Source: Candidatus Nitrotoga sp. M5
Lineage (GTDB): Bacteria > Pseudomonadota > Gammaproteobacteria > Burkholderiales > Gallionellaceae
Length of the DNA stretch: 43,165 nt
Direction: 5' to 3'
NCBI RefSeq assembly: GCF_927904885.1
Contig: NZ_CAKMNW010000012.1
Location: 1-43,165, forward strand
The position numbers were made by a program, and so were the translations under genes. Shown here one piece after another: positions 26,164 through 34,548 of the stretch (position 1 is its first letter; the number at the start of each line of letters is the position of its first letter). The notes under the pieces were generated by a model that did no database searches, had not been told where the DNA came from, and saw only the letters and a list, made by a program, of their open reading frames with translations.

Positions 26164-27359
26164 GCGCAGCAATCCAACAGTCGCAATTGTTACCAGCAGA
26201 AATGCGAACCGTCATGTTGCCGACCGGTCTGATGGAGGTTAAGGCCGACACTGGTCAGTTTAGCCTGGATGATTTGATTGGTTTTGCTGCACGTGCAAAC
26301 GCCAAGCGCGGTTTTCTTTTTCTCAGTAAGGTATTAGGCAAGCATTGGCCGGTAACGCCGCAACTGATGCGCAAAATTCATGTTGATCTAGCTGCGAAGG
26401 TGCCAGTAGATTTGCCGGGCCCAGTGGTTTTCATCGCCATGGCAGAAACAGCGATCGGATTGGGGCAGGGCGTTTTTGAATCGTACAAGGCCGCGAATCC
26501 GGGTCGTGCAGCACTTTTTTTGCATACATCGCGCTACCAAGTTGGCGACACACCGATCATCGAGTTTGAAGAAGCACATAGCCACGCGCCGCGGCAGTTT
26601 CTGCATATGCCGGCTGATTCTGCTTTACAGGATCTTTTTCTTAACGCACGCTCGCTGGTGTTGGTCGATGATGAAGCCAGTACCGGCAACACTTTTCTGA
26701 ATTTGACTGCAACGTGCTGCGCACTCAATTCGTCGATAGAACGCGTTCATCTGGCGACAATCACCAACTTTATGGGCCCGGCAGCCAATGACGCGTTGTC
26801 CCAGCGATTCGGTATTGATGTAACGATTAGCGCTGTGCTCAGCGGAGAATATACATTTACCGCCAGCGAATTTCAGCGTTCGGCGGCCGGTGAGGCCCAG
26901 TTGTTCGAAGAACATGCCGATCGCGGCGCAAGCGCTTCATTCGGCAGACTGGGCGTGGATCGTTCACTATCCGTGCCGATCGATTTGGCCGGCCGTCTGA
27001 TCGCTACAATTTGCCCTGACGAGCGGGTACTAGTATTGGGCACTGGCGAATTCATGCACATGGCTTTTCTGTTGGGGCTTGGACTTGAGCAACTGGGCGT
27101 CAATGTCGTGCTGCAATCGACGACCCGTTCTCCCATTTTGAAAGGGGATGCCGTCAGCCATGTGTTGACCTTTCCAGACAATTATGGAGAAGGTGTAGCG
27201 AATTTTATTTATAACGTTGCACCCGGCCAGTATGATCACGTCTTTATTTGCCACGAGACGCCGGCTAACGCAGCGTTACATGAGCTCGCGCACATCGTCG
27301 GCGGTCGGCTGTTTCATTTTTTATCTGAGAATAATATTGAAGAAATTCCTGTTCGTTGA
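26160..27359 (+). CDS. Ter-operon phosphoribosyltransferase with TRSP domain
   Basis: The N-terminal half (about 1-240) is a type I phosphoribosyltransferase like orotate PRTase. It has the family start RGFLFLSKVLGKHWPV and the PRPP-binding loop VLVDDEASTGNTF (Asp170-Asp171). The C-terminal half (about 265-399) fits the TRSP domain of these operons, including VLVLGTGEFMHMAFLLGLGLE. It probably attaches a base to phosphoribose, or removes one, in making a nucleoside-like product. The start is GTG at 26160 inside a GTGA overlap with the ATP-grasp gene. The 3' end overlaps the HAD gene. Confidence 0.9.
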   Translation: MSAAIQQSQLLPAEMRTVMLPTGLMEVKADTGQFSLDDLIGFAARANAKRGFLFLSKVLGKHWPVTPQLMRKIHVDLAAKVPVDLPGPVVFIAMAETAIGLGQGVFESYKAANPGRAALFLHTSRYQVGDTPIIEFEEAHSHAPRQFLHMPADSALQDLFLNARSLVLVDDEASTGNTFLNLTATCCALNSSIERVHLATITNFMGPAANDALSQRFGIDVTISAVLSGEYTFTASEFQRSAAGEAQLFEEHADRGASASFGRLGVDRSLSVPIDLAGRLIATICPDERVLVLGTGEFMHMAFLLGLGLEQLGVNVVLQSTTRSPILKGDAVSHVLTFPDNYGEGVANFIYNVAPGQYDHVFICHETPANAALHELAHIVGGRLFHFLSENNIEEIPVR

Positions 27360-28089
27360 CCTTGATGACACCCTGTTTCAAACGCCAGGCAAATGTTTGA
27401 AGGAAGAAGATTTGCGTCCTGTTGCGTATCTGAAAAATGGGGCGGCTTGCTCGTTCACAACCTCTCGTCAGCGTGCTTTTTTTGAACTGATGCACCGTGA
27501 AATGACGCTAATTCCGGCGACAGCGCGTAATCGTGATGCTTTAAGTAGAGTGGATTTACCGTTTTCCAGTTATGCCATTATTGATTATGGTGGCGTCATA
27601 CTGGAGCCAGGCGGAACAGTCGATGCCATTTGGCTTGAAACGATGCGAATGGACATGGAGCGTGTTCAGGCCGGTTTGAGAGAAGCGATGCAGGTTATTG
27701 ACGAGTACTCGGAAAGCGCAGGTATGAATGGTCGTGCACGCCTGATTGAAGATTGTTCGATCCCTTTCTATATAGTGGTCAAGGATCCTGAAAAAAAAGC
27801 TGAACGCCTCGAGCAAATAGAACGCGAGGCAGTCACTCCCTGGATTGCGACTGCCGGCAAGGATTTTTTCATCCACCGCAATGGGAACAATCTAGCGGTC
27901 TTGCCAAAAACCTTGAACAAGGCGCGCGCCGTAGAGTACTTGCGCAAGCGACTGGAAGTTGAACATGGCGAGATTATGACTCTGGGCATGGGCGACAGTG
28001 AATCGGATGCGCGTTTCATGGCCGCATGCGACTACGCGATTGTTCCGAGCAGAAGCCAACTCGCTGCACTGACGGTGGCAGCACTATGA
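27337..28089 (+). CDS. Ter-operon HAD-superfamily phosphatase
   Basis: This is a Cof-like haloacid dehalogenase-type hydrolase of about 250 residues. The catalytic DxD is VDLDDTLF (Asp8 nucleophile, Asp10 acid/base), and motif IV is GMGDSESDARFMAACDYA near the C-terminus. A cap domain lies between. It probably removes a phosphate from a phosphoribosyl or nucleotide intermediate. The start is inferred: no ATG is well placed, and a TTG at 27337, eight bases after GAG, gives the usual short lead KKFLFVDLDDT. That places the start inside the PRTase gene with a 23-base overlap. The 3' end overlaps the StiP gene (ATGA). Confidence 0.87.
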   Translation: MKKFLFVDLDDTLFQTPGKCLKEEDLRPVAYLKNGAACSFTTSRQRAFFELMHREMTLIPATARNRDALSRVDLPFSSYAIIDYGGVILEPGGTVDAIWLETMRMDMERVQAGLREAMQVIDEYSESAGMNGRARLIEDCSIPFYIVVKDPEKKAERLEQIEREAVTPWIATAGKDFFIHRNGNNLAVLPKTLNKARAVEYLRKRLEVEHGEIMTLGMGDSESDARFMAACDYAIVPSRSQLAALTVAAL

Positions 28090-29177
28090 GCTTTTACGGA
28101 AGTTATCGGCATGACGATGTTGTTTTTTTGCTGAAGCGTCTAGTGCAGCCACCGTTTGTCGATATTGCGCACAAGGAGGATTTGATTCAGTCAGGTGCGC
28201 GTCACTACAGTGAAATGTTGTCGCCGGAATTGTTGCCGTCAGAGCGCTACCTGAAGATATTCAAGGATGCCTACGCCGCTAATTGCAAACGGATGGCACA
28301 GGATTGTTTGTCGCTAGCGGCGTTAATCGCTGCGCGGCGTGCTGGCCCCATTACTTTGGTGTCGTTGGTGCGTGCAGGGACGCCGGTTGGTGTCATTCTC
28401 AAGCATCTGTTACGCAGAGTGATAGGTCGGCAAGTTGCCCACTTTTCGGTGTCCATTATTCGAGACCGCGGTATCGACGAAGTGGCGCTGCACCATATTC
28501 TGAACTTGGGCCATGCACCAGAGTCTATTGTGTTCATTGATGGCTGGACAGGTAAAGGCGTGATTTCACGCGTGCTCGAGCAGGCAGTGGGTGATTTCAA
28601 TCAACGTAATGGTGTTGCGATCGATAGCGGTTTGTACGTGTTGTCAGATCTCGCTGGATCCGCAACTTGTGCGGCGTCGTGCGCCGACTACCTGATTCCA
28701 TCCAGCATTTTGAATGCAACTGTATCTGGCTTGGTAAGCCGTTCGGTTCTGAACGAATCCGTTGGGCCAGGTGATTTTCATGGCTGTGTTTATTACGACG
28801 AGTTCGAACCGTACGATCAGTCGCGCGAATTTGCAGATGGATTGATTGCTGATGGTATCGCACAAGCTGATCGTAATGGCATACCAGAAGCGATGCCGAT
28901 AGACCGCACGAAAGTAGCGGCTGTTTCTGCCGAATTCCTTCACACAACGATGGCGCTGCATGGTATCGTCGATGTGAATCTTGTAAAACCCGGTATCGGT
29001 GAAGCGACCCGCGTGTTGTTGCGCAGGGTGCCGCGTCTGTTGATTCTGCGTGATCCCGATGCGTTGGACGTCGCACATTTAAAGGTGCTCGCTACAGAGA
29101 AATCTGTCCCGCTGATTGTGGATGCAGATCTTCCTTACCAGGCTGTGTCGCTTATAAGGAGTACATTAGATGGCTAA
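28086..29177 (+). CDS. StiP-family PRTase with C-terminal PELOTA-like domain
   Basis: This 363-residue protein is of the type often annotated as cysteine protease StiP family (PF11202). Comparative work reinterprets it as a second phosphoribosyltransferase fused to a PELOTA-type RNA-binding domain. Supporting residues are VSLVRAGTPVGVIL (about 92-105), the PRPP loop IVFIDGWTGKGVIS (about 148-161), and a C-terminal domain (about 275-363) with GIVDVNLVKPGIGEATRVLL. A protease role has no visible support in the motifs I can read. ATG at 28086 within the ATGA overlap is chosen; the longer frame has no family-like N-terminus. Confidence 0.88.
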   Translation: MSFYGSYRHDDVVFLLKRLVQPPFVDIAHKEDLIQSGARHYSEMLSPELLPSERYLKIFKDAYAANCKRMAQDCLSLAALIAARRAGPITLVSLVRAGTPVGVILKHLLRRVIGRQVAHFSVSIIRDRGIDEVALHHILNLGHAPESIVFIDGWTGKGVISRVLEQAVGDFNQRNGVAIDSGLYVLSDLAGSATCAASCADYLIPSSILNATVSGLVSRSVLNESVGPGDFHGCVYYDEFEPYDQSREFADGLIADGIAQADRNGIPEAMPIDRTKVAAVSAEFLHTTMALHGIVDVNLVKPGIGEATRVLLRRVPRLLILRDPDALDVAHLKVLATEKSVPLIVDADLPYQAVSLIRSTLDG

Positions 29178-30120
29178 CAAAAAAATGCTTGGCGCCTCGC
29201 TGTACGTTCCTGCAACGCATAAGGATTTGCAGCAGATAGCCGATGGCGAATTGCTCGGTTATCTACGCTCAGTTATCTTTTGCACCGAAGATGCAATTAC
29301 TGACAGTGAACTCAGTTACTCGCTGTTCAATTTATCGCTAGTGCTCCAGCAGATGATTGAGCGGCCAACCACAGAACGTTTTGTTCGTGTTCGCAACCCA
29401 GACGTGATGAAGCGCGTACTGGAGATGCCTGGCTCGGAGAAGTTGACCGGCTTCGTGTTACCCAAAACAACGCGTCATAATTTTGATGCTTATTTCAGGT
29501 TAGTACGGAAGACCAGCTTCATGTTGATGCCGACACTTGAGACTGCCGAGGTCTTTGACGAATCAGAGATGAAGATGTTTCTCCAATGCCTGGAAAAACC
29601 GGGGGTGCGTGATTACATTCTTGCGCTACGCATCGGTGGCAATGATTTGTTGGCGCTGTTGGGGATACGGCGGCCACGTAACATGACCATTTACAGGACG
29701 CCGCTTGGGCCGGTTATTTCAAAACTGGTAACGATATTTCGCCCCTACGGTTTTGTATTGACTGCACCGGTGTTTGAACATCTGGACAATCCGGAACTGC
29801 TGGCGCAGGAAGTGGAGGAAGATCTGGCACACGGCATGGTTGGCAAAACTGCAATTCATCCCAGCCAAATCGCGTTGATTGAGCAACAATACCGTGTTCA
29901 ACGCACCGATGTCGAAGTAGCATTACGGATCATGGATGAAGCAAGTCCGGCAGTATTCAAAATGCATAATTCCATGTGTGAAGTTGCCACGCATCGGGCG
30001 TGGGCGCATGGCATTGCCGAGCAGGCACGAGCCTTTGGTATACATCATGCAGGTGACGAGATCAATGAAGTCACCGCTTTTATTTACAACAAACTCAACC
30101 AACATAAGGTTTTGACATAA
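29170..30120 (+). CDS. HpcH/HpaI aldolase / citrate-lyase-like enzyme
   Basis: This 316-residue TIM-barrel lyase is of the CitE/HpcH superfamily. Members cleave or form C-C or C-O bonds of acyl-CoA or oxo-acids with Mg2+. Visible family parts are the start GASLYVPATHKDLQQIADGE, SVIFCTEDAI with an acidic residue, VRVRNPDV, TGFVLPKT, LMPTLETAEVF and the metal/active-site strand ILALRIGGNDLLALLG. The C-terminal arm has HGMVGKTAIHPSQIALI, typical of CitE-like proteins. It overlaps the StiP gene by 8 bases and has its own AAGGAG. In the Ter module it may supply or attach a small carboxylic unit. Confidence 0.9.
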   Translation: MANKKMLGASLYVPATHKDLQQIADGELLGYLRSVIFCTEDAITDSELSYSLFNLSLVLQQMIERPTTERFVRVRNPDVMKRVLEMPGSEKLTGFVLPKTTRHNFDAYFRLVRKTSFMLMPTLETAEVFDESEMKMFLQCLEKPGVRDYILALRIGGNDLLALLGIRRPRNMTIYRTPLGPVISKLVTIFRPYGFVLTAPVFEHLDNPELLAQEVEEDLAHGMVGKTAIHPSQIALIEQQYRVQRTDVEVALRIMDEASPAVFKMHNSMCEVATHRAWAHGIAEQARAFGIHHAGDEINEVTAFIYNKLNQHKVLT

Positions 30121-31331
30121 TGACTGATTTTACACGGGGACAAAAGGGAAAGTTGGCTGATATGGAATGTACGGGCGCATTTTCGATCGTACTGGACATT
30201 GCGGCGCAGGGTATGGATATCGATGTTGCTTGTTTCGGTCTGGATGCCAATGACAAACTATCCGATGATAAATACATGGTTTTCTTCAATCAGAAATCCT
30301 GTCCGGGTGGTGGAGTGGCACTGGAGATCAGCGGCGAAAAATCGGTATTCGCAACTGATGTATCCCGGTTACCGGAATCGATTCACAAGCTGGTTTTTGC
30401 AGCATCTATTGGTGGCGAAGGGACGATGCGTAAGTTAGGTTCGAGTTCGATGCGTCTCGGTAGTACGGTATTCAAGTTTTCGGGTTCCGATTTTCAGGAT
30501 GAAAAAGCCATGATAATCGGTGAAATCTATAAGCGTGATGGTCAGTGGCGCTTTGGCGCAGTTGGTCAGGGATTCAACGGTGGATTGTCCATGCTTTTGA
30601 AGCATTTCGGCGGTGTTGAGGCAGAGAGTTCTCCGACACCAGCGCCTGCGCCCGAGCCAAAGAAAGTGTCTCTTTCCAAGATTACACTCGAAAAACGCGG
30701 CGACAAGGTCTCGCTTGAAAAAGCCAGTAGTCAAGGATTTGGGCGCATCCGCGTCAATCTGAACTGGAATCAGGCATCGCTTCCTAGCACTGAGCCTAAA
30801 AAGCCGAGCTTCCTCAATAAAATTATGGGCAATGCGCAGTCTCGATCAAGCGGCGGTATCGATCTGGATTTGGGGTGTATGTATCAAATGCTTGATGGCA
30901 CTGCCGGTTGTGTACAGGCACTCGGCAAAAGTTGGGGGGATTTCAACAATCCACCTTTTGTTCATCTGGAAGGTGATGATCGTTCCGGTACCAACACTGA
31001 CGGAGAAAATCTGTTTATTAACGGTGACCAGTTCAATAAGATTAAACGCATTTTGATATTCACGTTTATTTATGAAGGTGCACCGAATTGGGCAGTTACC
31101 AACGGCGTGGTCACGATCAATGCAACCGGTCAGGCACCGGTGGAAGTCAGGCTCGACAATGGAACTGATGCATCGATGTGTGCGATTGCGATGATTGAGA
31201 ATAATGGGGGTAATCTTCAAGTGACGAAACTTGTCGAGTATTTCAATCATACAAGAAGCGAGAGTACGCACAAATTGATGAATGATCGCTACGAATTTGG
31301 ACTAAGATTCAAATCGGGATCGAAGGATTGA
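30120..31331 (+). CDS. terA: TerA-like protein (two TerD-type domains)
   Basis: This 403-residue protein has two beta-sandwich domains of the TerD fold. The N-terminal one (about 1-165) is diverged: DIDVACFGLDANDKL keeps some acidic residues, and GEIYKRDGQWRFGAVGQGFN is well kept. A Pro/Ala/Glu-rich linker (about 170-185) follows. The C-terminal part (about 190-403) matches TerA: GGIDLDLGCMYQMLDG, then FVHLEGDDRSGTNTDGENL, FIYEGAPNWA, MCAIAMIENNGGNLQVTKLV. The start overlaps the lyase stop by one base (TAATG). It ends the ter locus. The long terminal loop insert (KKPSFLNKIMGNAQSRSSG) resembles the loop of the second TerD. Confidence 0.92.
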   Translation: MTDFTRGQKGKLADMECTGAFSIVLDIAAQGMDIDVACFGLDANDKLSDDKYMVFFNQKSCPGGGVALEISGEKSVFATDVSRLPESIHKLVFAASIGGEGTMRKLGSSSMRLGSTVFKFSGSDFQDEKAMIIGEIYKRDGQWRFGAVGQGFNGGLSMLLKHFGGVEAESSPTPAPAPEPKKVSLSKITLEKRGDKVSLEKASSQGFGRIRVNLNWNQASLPSTEPKKPSFLNKIMGNAQSRSSGGIDLDLGCMYQMLDGTAGCVQALGKSWGDFNNPPFVHLEGDDRSGTNTDGENLFINGDQFNKIKRILIFTFIYEGAPNWAVTNGVVTINATGQAPVEVRLDNGTDASMCAIAMIENNGGNLQVTKLVEYFNHTRSESTHKLMNDRYEFGLRFKSGSKD

Positions 31332-31503
31332 ACTGCTTCGCACTTAATGTAAGGCAACTATAAAATCCCATTTGCGAGCCGCGGCTGTGAGGCTTGCCTG
31401 CTTAATCCATTTCGTCGCAATGCGGCGTTACGCGAAAAAATTATCGCCTACATATAAACTATATGGCGCGCAGTAATTTTTTGACTCATCTCCTGTCTTG
31501 CCC

Positions 31504-31712
31504 GACAGCTTGTCGGACGACGTAAAGGAAATAGCCGCAAATTTGGCTGAACGGTGCCTATTTCATTGATTTGTATGGCAATAAATAAACCATTGCCTTA
31601 CAAAATCGTCAAGTGGGATAAGCAGGCATTTCGCTGCAAGGTGAAAGCTAGCAAAACTACCCATCATTCAGCTAAATTTTCGCTACGATTCTTTGATCCG
31701 ACAGGCTGCTAG
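31504..31712 (+). repeat. MITE-like dispersed repeat, copy D
   Basis: Terminal repeats are CAGCTTGTCGGAC on the left and GTCCGACAGGCTGCTAG-like GATCCGACAGGCTGCTAG on the right. Core blocks are GGCTGAACGGTGCCTATTTC, ATCGTCAAGTGGGATAAGC and TTTCGCTGCAAGGTGAAAGC. An open frame of 45 codons (31575-31712) runs to the very end of the element, but the other copies do not keep it, so it is not called as a gene. Confidence 0.8.
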
Positions 31713-31714
31713 AG

Positions 31715-31727
31715 GTTCTCTGAGAAC
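31715..31727. promoter_or_regulatory. 13-bp palindrome before fadE (candidate operator)
   Basis: GTTCTCTGAGAAC is a perfect inverted repeat with a one-base centre. It lies 17-29 bases before the fadE start codon, just upstream of the ribosome site AAGGA. It may be a regulator site or an RNA hairpin; the sequence differs from the palindromes before the other fad genes. Confidence 0.3.
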
Positions 31728-31743
31728 AAGATAAAGGATTGTA

Positions 31744-34185
31744 ATGGTAATATTGACTGTGCTGGTGATGCTGGCTGTAATGGTTTTGTTGGCTTTTTTT
31801 CGATCCTCCATCTGGGGATGGTTGTTGGCGATTGTAGTCTTCGTATTCATCATTGCTATCCAAAGCAAACTTTCTGCTGATCTGTTTCAAGTTGCCACTA
31901 TTTCGCTGGCCGTGATTGTTGCGGTGCTGGGCATTCCATTTCTGCGTCGCCTGTTGGTGAGCAGTCGAATTCTAAAAATTTTCCGCAAGACACTTCCACA
32001 TATTTCGCAAACTGAGCAGGAGGCACTTGATGCGGGTACAGTCTGGTGGGACGGTGATCTCTTCAGTGGCCATCCGAACTGGCGCAAGTTATTAAATTAT
32101 CCCAAGCCGACACTCAGTGCAGCAGAGCAAGCCTTTCTCAATAATGAAACCGAGACTTTGTGCGCCATGTTGGATGACTGGGACATTACACATGTGCGTC
32201 AGGATTTGCCGCGGCAGGTATGGCAATACATTAAAGACAACGGATTTTTTGGCATGATTATTCCCAAAGAATACGGTGGTCTGGGATTTTCTGCTCTGGC
32301 GCATTCTGCTGTGGTGGCTAAGCTTGCTTCGCGAAGCATTACTGCATCCGTAACCGTTATGGTGCCGAATTCATTGGGCCCAGCTGAGTTACTCGTGCGC
32401 TATGGCACGTCTAAGCAAAAAGACAAATATCTGCGCAGATTGGCACAGGGCAAAGAGGTACCGTGTTTTGCCTTGACTGGTCCATCAGCCGGCTCCGATG
32501 CAGGGTCGATTCCTGATTATGGCATCGTGTGCTACGACAAATTTAACGGGCAATCAAATGTGCTCGGTATGCGCGTAACGTGGGAAAAACGTTACATTAC
32601 TTTGGCACCAGTAGCGACGTTGCTTGGCCTCGCATTTAAGTTGCATGATCCGGATGGACTGCTTGACGAGAGAACAAAACTCGGTATTACCCTTGCGTTA
32701 ATCCCTGTTGATACACCAGGCGTGCAGATAGGACGCCGTCATTTTCCACTCAACTCTGCATTTCAGAATGGTCCCACTTCGGGCCAGGATGTGTTCATCC
32801 CAATGGAGTATATTATTGGAGGGGTGGATCGTATCGGGCAGGGCTGGCGCATGCTAATGGAATGCTTGGCAGCGGGGCGATCGATCTCGTTGCCGGCCAG
32901 TGCAACGGGTGGAGTGAAACTGGCGGTGCGAACTTGTGGTGCATATAGCCGAGTGCGCAAACAGTTCAAGCTTCCTATTGGTAAATTTGAAGGCGTGGAA
33001 GAGGCACTGACGCGAATTGGCGGCAACGCATATATGATGGACGCGGCACGCACGCTAACGGCAGTAGCAGTGGACATGGGTGAAAAACCGTCTGTAATTT
33101 CTGCCATCGTTAAGTATCATTGTACCGAGCGGGCGCGCGCAGTTGTAAATGATGCGATGGACGTGCATGGTGGTAAGGCGATTTGCCTCGGACCAAGCAA
33201 CTACTTGGGGCGCGCCCACCAGCAGAATCCCATCGCGATTACAGTTGAAGGCGCGAATGTTTTGACACGTAGCTTACTCATTTTTGGGCAGGGTGCGATT
33301 CGTTCTCACCCTTATGTACTTAAGGAAATTCAAGCAGCGCAAGATAGTGATGCGCAGCGTGCACTATGCAGTTTTGATGCTGCTCTGCTTGGCCACATCA
33401 GTTTTACCTTGAGCAATGCGATGCGCGCTTGTTTGTTTGGTCTTGTTGGCGGACGCGGTCTTTCGGTTCCCGCAGGCAAGGAAACACAACGTTATTATCA
33501 GGAATTGACACGATGTTCTGCTGCATTTGCGCTGGCGGCAGATGTGTCAATGCTGGTGCTAGGTGGAAATCTTAAGCGTCGCGAGAAAATTTCTGCCCGG
33601 CTGGGCGATATACTGAGCCAGTTATACTTGTGCTCGGCCACACTTAAACGCTTTGAAGATGATGGCCGTCCCACTGATGATCTGCCGCTGCTGGACTGGG
33701 CGTTGCAAGATGCTCTATACAGGATACAGGTCGCGTTTGACGGCGTGCTGGAAAACTTTCCCAGGCGTTTTTCTGCACTGCTTTTACGTATGCTTATTTT
33801 TCCGAGGGGAAAATATCTGACACCACCATCGGATGAGCTGGGACATCAAGTGTCAGTGCTGTTACAGCAACCAGGTGCAGTGCGTGACCGCCTCACAGCG
33901 GGTATGTATTTGCCCCGTGATGAGAATGATGCGGTTGGTGCACTGGAAGCTGCGTTACACAGTACGTTGCAGTGCGATGCCGTGCATGCAAAAGTGAACG
34001 CGGCCCAAAAATCCGGTCAGGTCACAGCTCTGACCGAGTTGATGTGTATTGCAGAAGCACATCGCAAAAAGGTTATCACTGCTGAAGAAGTTCGGATGCT
34101 GGAACGTGACTATGCGTTACAACGCAAGGTCATTATGGTGGATGATTTTGCACCGGATCAACTGGTGGGCACTTTTAATAATTAA
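31744..34185 (+). CDS. fadE: FadE-type acyl-CoA dehydrogenase
   Basis: FadE carries out the first oxidation step of fatty-acid beta-oxidation, making trans-2-enoyl-CoA with FAD. At 813 residues it matches the long FadE form (E. coli 814). Two N-terminal membrane helices (about 2-42) anchor it. The dehydrogenase core spans about 80-500, with the FAD/substrate strand CFALTGPSAGSDAGSIPD and YHCTERARAVVNDAMDVHGGKAI. The C-terminal DUF1974-like helical part covers about 510-790. A fair ribosome site AAGGA precedes ATG 31744. It is first in a co-directional fad set but is separated from fadD by MITE copy E, so it may be transcribed alone. Confidence 0.94.
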   Translation: MVILTVLVMLAVMVLLAFFRSSIWGWLLAIVVFVFIIAIQSKLSADLFQVATISLAVIVAVLGIPFLRRLLVSSRILKIFRKTLPHISQTEQEALDAGTVWWDGDLFSGHPNWRKLLNYPKPTLSAAEQAFLNNETETLCAMLDDWDITHVRQDLPRQVWQYIKDNGFFGMIIPKEYGGLGFSALAHSAVVAKLASRSITASVTVMVPNSLGPAELLVRYGTSKQKDKYLRRLAQGKEVPCFALTGPSAGSDAGSIPDYGIVCYDKFNGQSNVLGMRVTWEKRYITLAPVATLLGLAFKLHDPDGLLDERTKLGITLALIPVDTPGVQIGRRHFPLNSAFQNGPTSGQDVFIPMEYIIGGVDRIGQGWRMLMECLAAGRSISLPASATGGVKLAVRTCGAYSRVRKQFKLPIGKFEGVEEALTRIGGNAYMMDAARTLTAVAVDMGEKPSVISAIVKYHCTERARAVVNDAMDVHGGKAICLGPSNYLGRAHQQNPIAITVEGANVLTRSLLIFGQGAIRSHPYVLKEIQAAQDSDAQRALCSFDAALLGHISFTLSNAMRACLFGLVGGRGLSVPAGKETQRYYQELTRCSAAFALAADVSMLVLGGNLKRREKISARLGDILSQLYLCSATLKRFEDDGRPTDDLPLLDWALQDALYRIQVAFDGVLENFPRRFSALLLRMLIFPRGKYLTPPSDELGHQVSVLLQQPGAVRDRLTAGMYLPRDENDAVGALEAALHSTLQCDAVHAKVNAAQKSGQVTALTELMCIAEAHRKKVITAEEVRMLERDYALQRKVIMVDDFAPDQLVGTFNN

Positions 34186-34199
34186 ATTTCTAAGCAAGA

Positions 34200-34408
34200 C
34201 TAGCAGCCTGTCGAACTTAAAGAATCTTAGCGATATTTAAGCTGCGCGAGGATATATTTTGTGAACTTTCATCTTGCGGTGAAATGTCTGCTTTTCTCAC
34301 TTGACGACTTTGCAGGGTAATCGTTGTCCTATGGCAAAATAAAGCGGAAAAATAGTCACCGTACAGTTCAATTTGCAGCAGATTTTCTTTAAATCCGACA
34401 GTCTGCTA
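34200..34408 (-). repeat. MITE-like dispersed repeat, copy E
   Basis: This is the best-preserved ends of the family: TAGCAGCCTGTCGAACTTAA on the left and TTTAAATCCGACAGTCTGCTA on the right. It is inverted relative to B, C and D. Reading the minus strand gives ACGGTGACTATTTTTCCGC, TCGTCAAGTGAGA and CATTTCACCGCAAGATGAAA. Both ends carry TA, compatible with a TA target-site duplication as made by IS630/mariner-type transposases, but that is inference. Confidence 0.8.
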
Positions 34409-34467
34409 AACACAAGAAAAAATTGAGCGAAGCATATTATTCATATGTAAGCGAAATTTTTGATTAA

Positions 34468-34492
34468 CTCCAAATTGCGATGTAATTTGGAG
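34468..34492. promoter_or_regulatory. inverted repeat before fadD (candidate operator or weak terminator)
   Basis: Perfect 9-base arms CTCCAAATT and AATTTGGAG are separated by 7 bases. It lies about 57-81 bases before the fadD start. The stem is AT-rich and only TTTAG follows, so an operator is more likely than a terminator. Confidence 0.35.
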
Positions 34493-34548
34493 TTTAGATG
34501 TACCTGATGGCGGGGGCGAGTATAGTTTGAATGATAGTGGGGGTAATC

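Larger units (their letters stand above)
31332..31743. other. spacer between ter locus and fadE
   Basis: This 412-base gap is mostly filled by MITE copy D (31504-31712). No hairpin-plus-T-run terminator is clear after terA. The 13-bp palindrome GTTCTCTGAGAAC at 31715-31727 lies directly before the fadE ribosome site. Confidence 0.5.
34186..34548. other. spacer between fadE and fadD
   Basis: This 363-base gap consists mainly of MITE copy E (34200-34408) and a 9-bp-arm inverted repeat (34468-34492) before fadD. No gene is visible. Confidence 0.5.
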
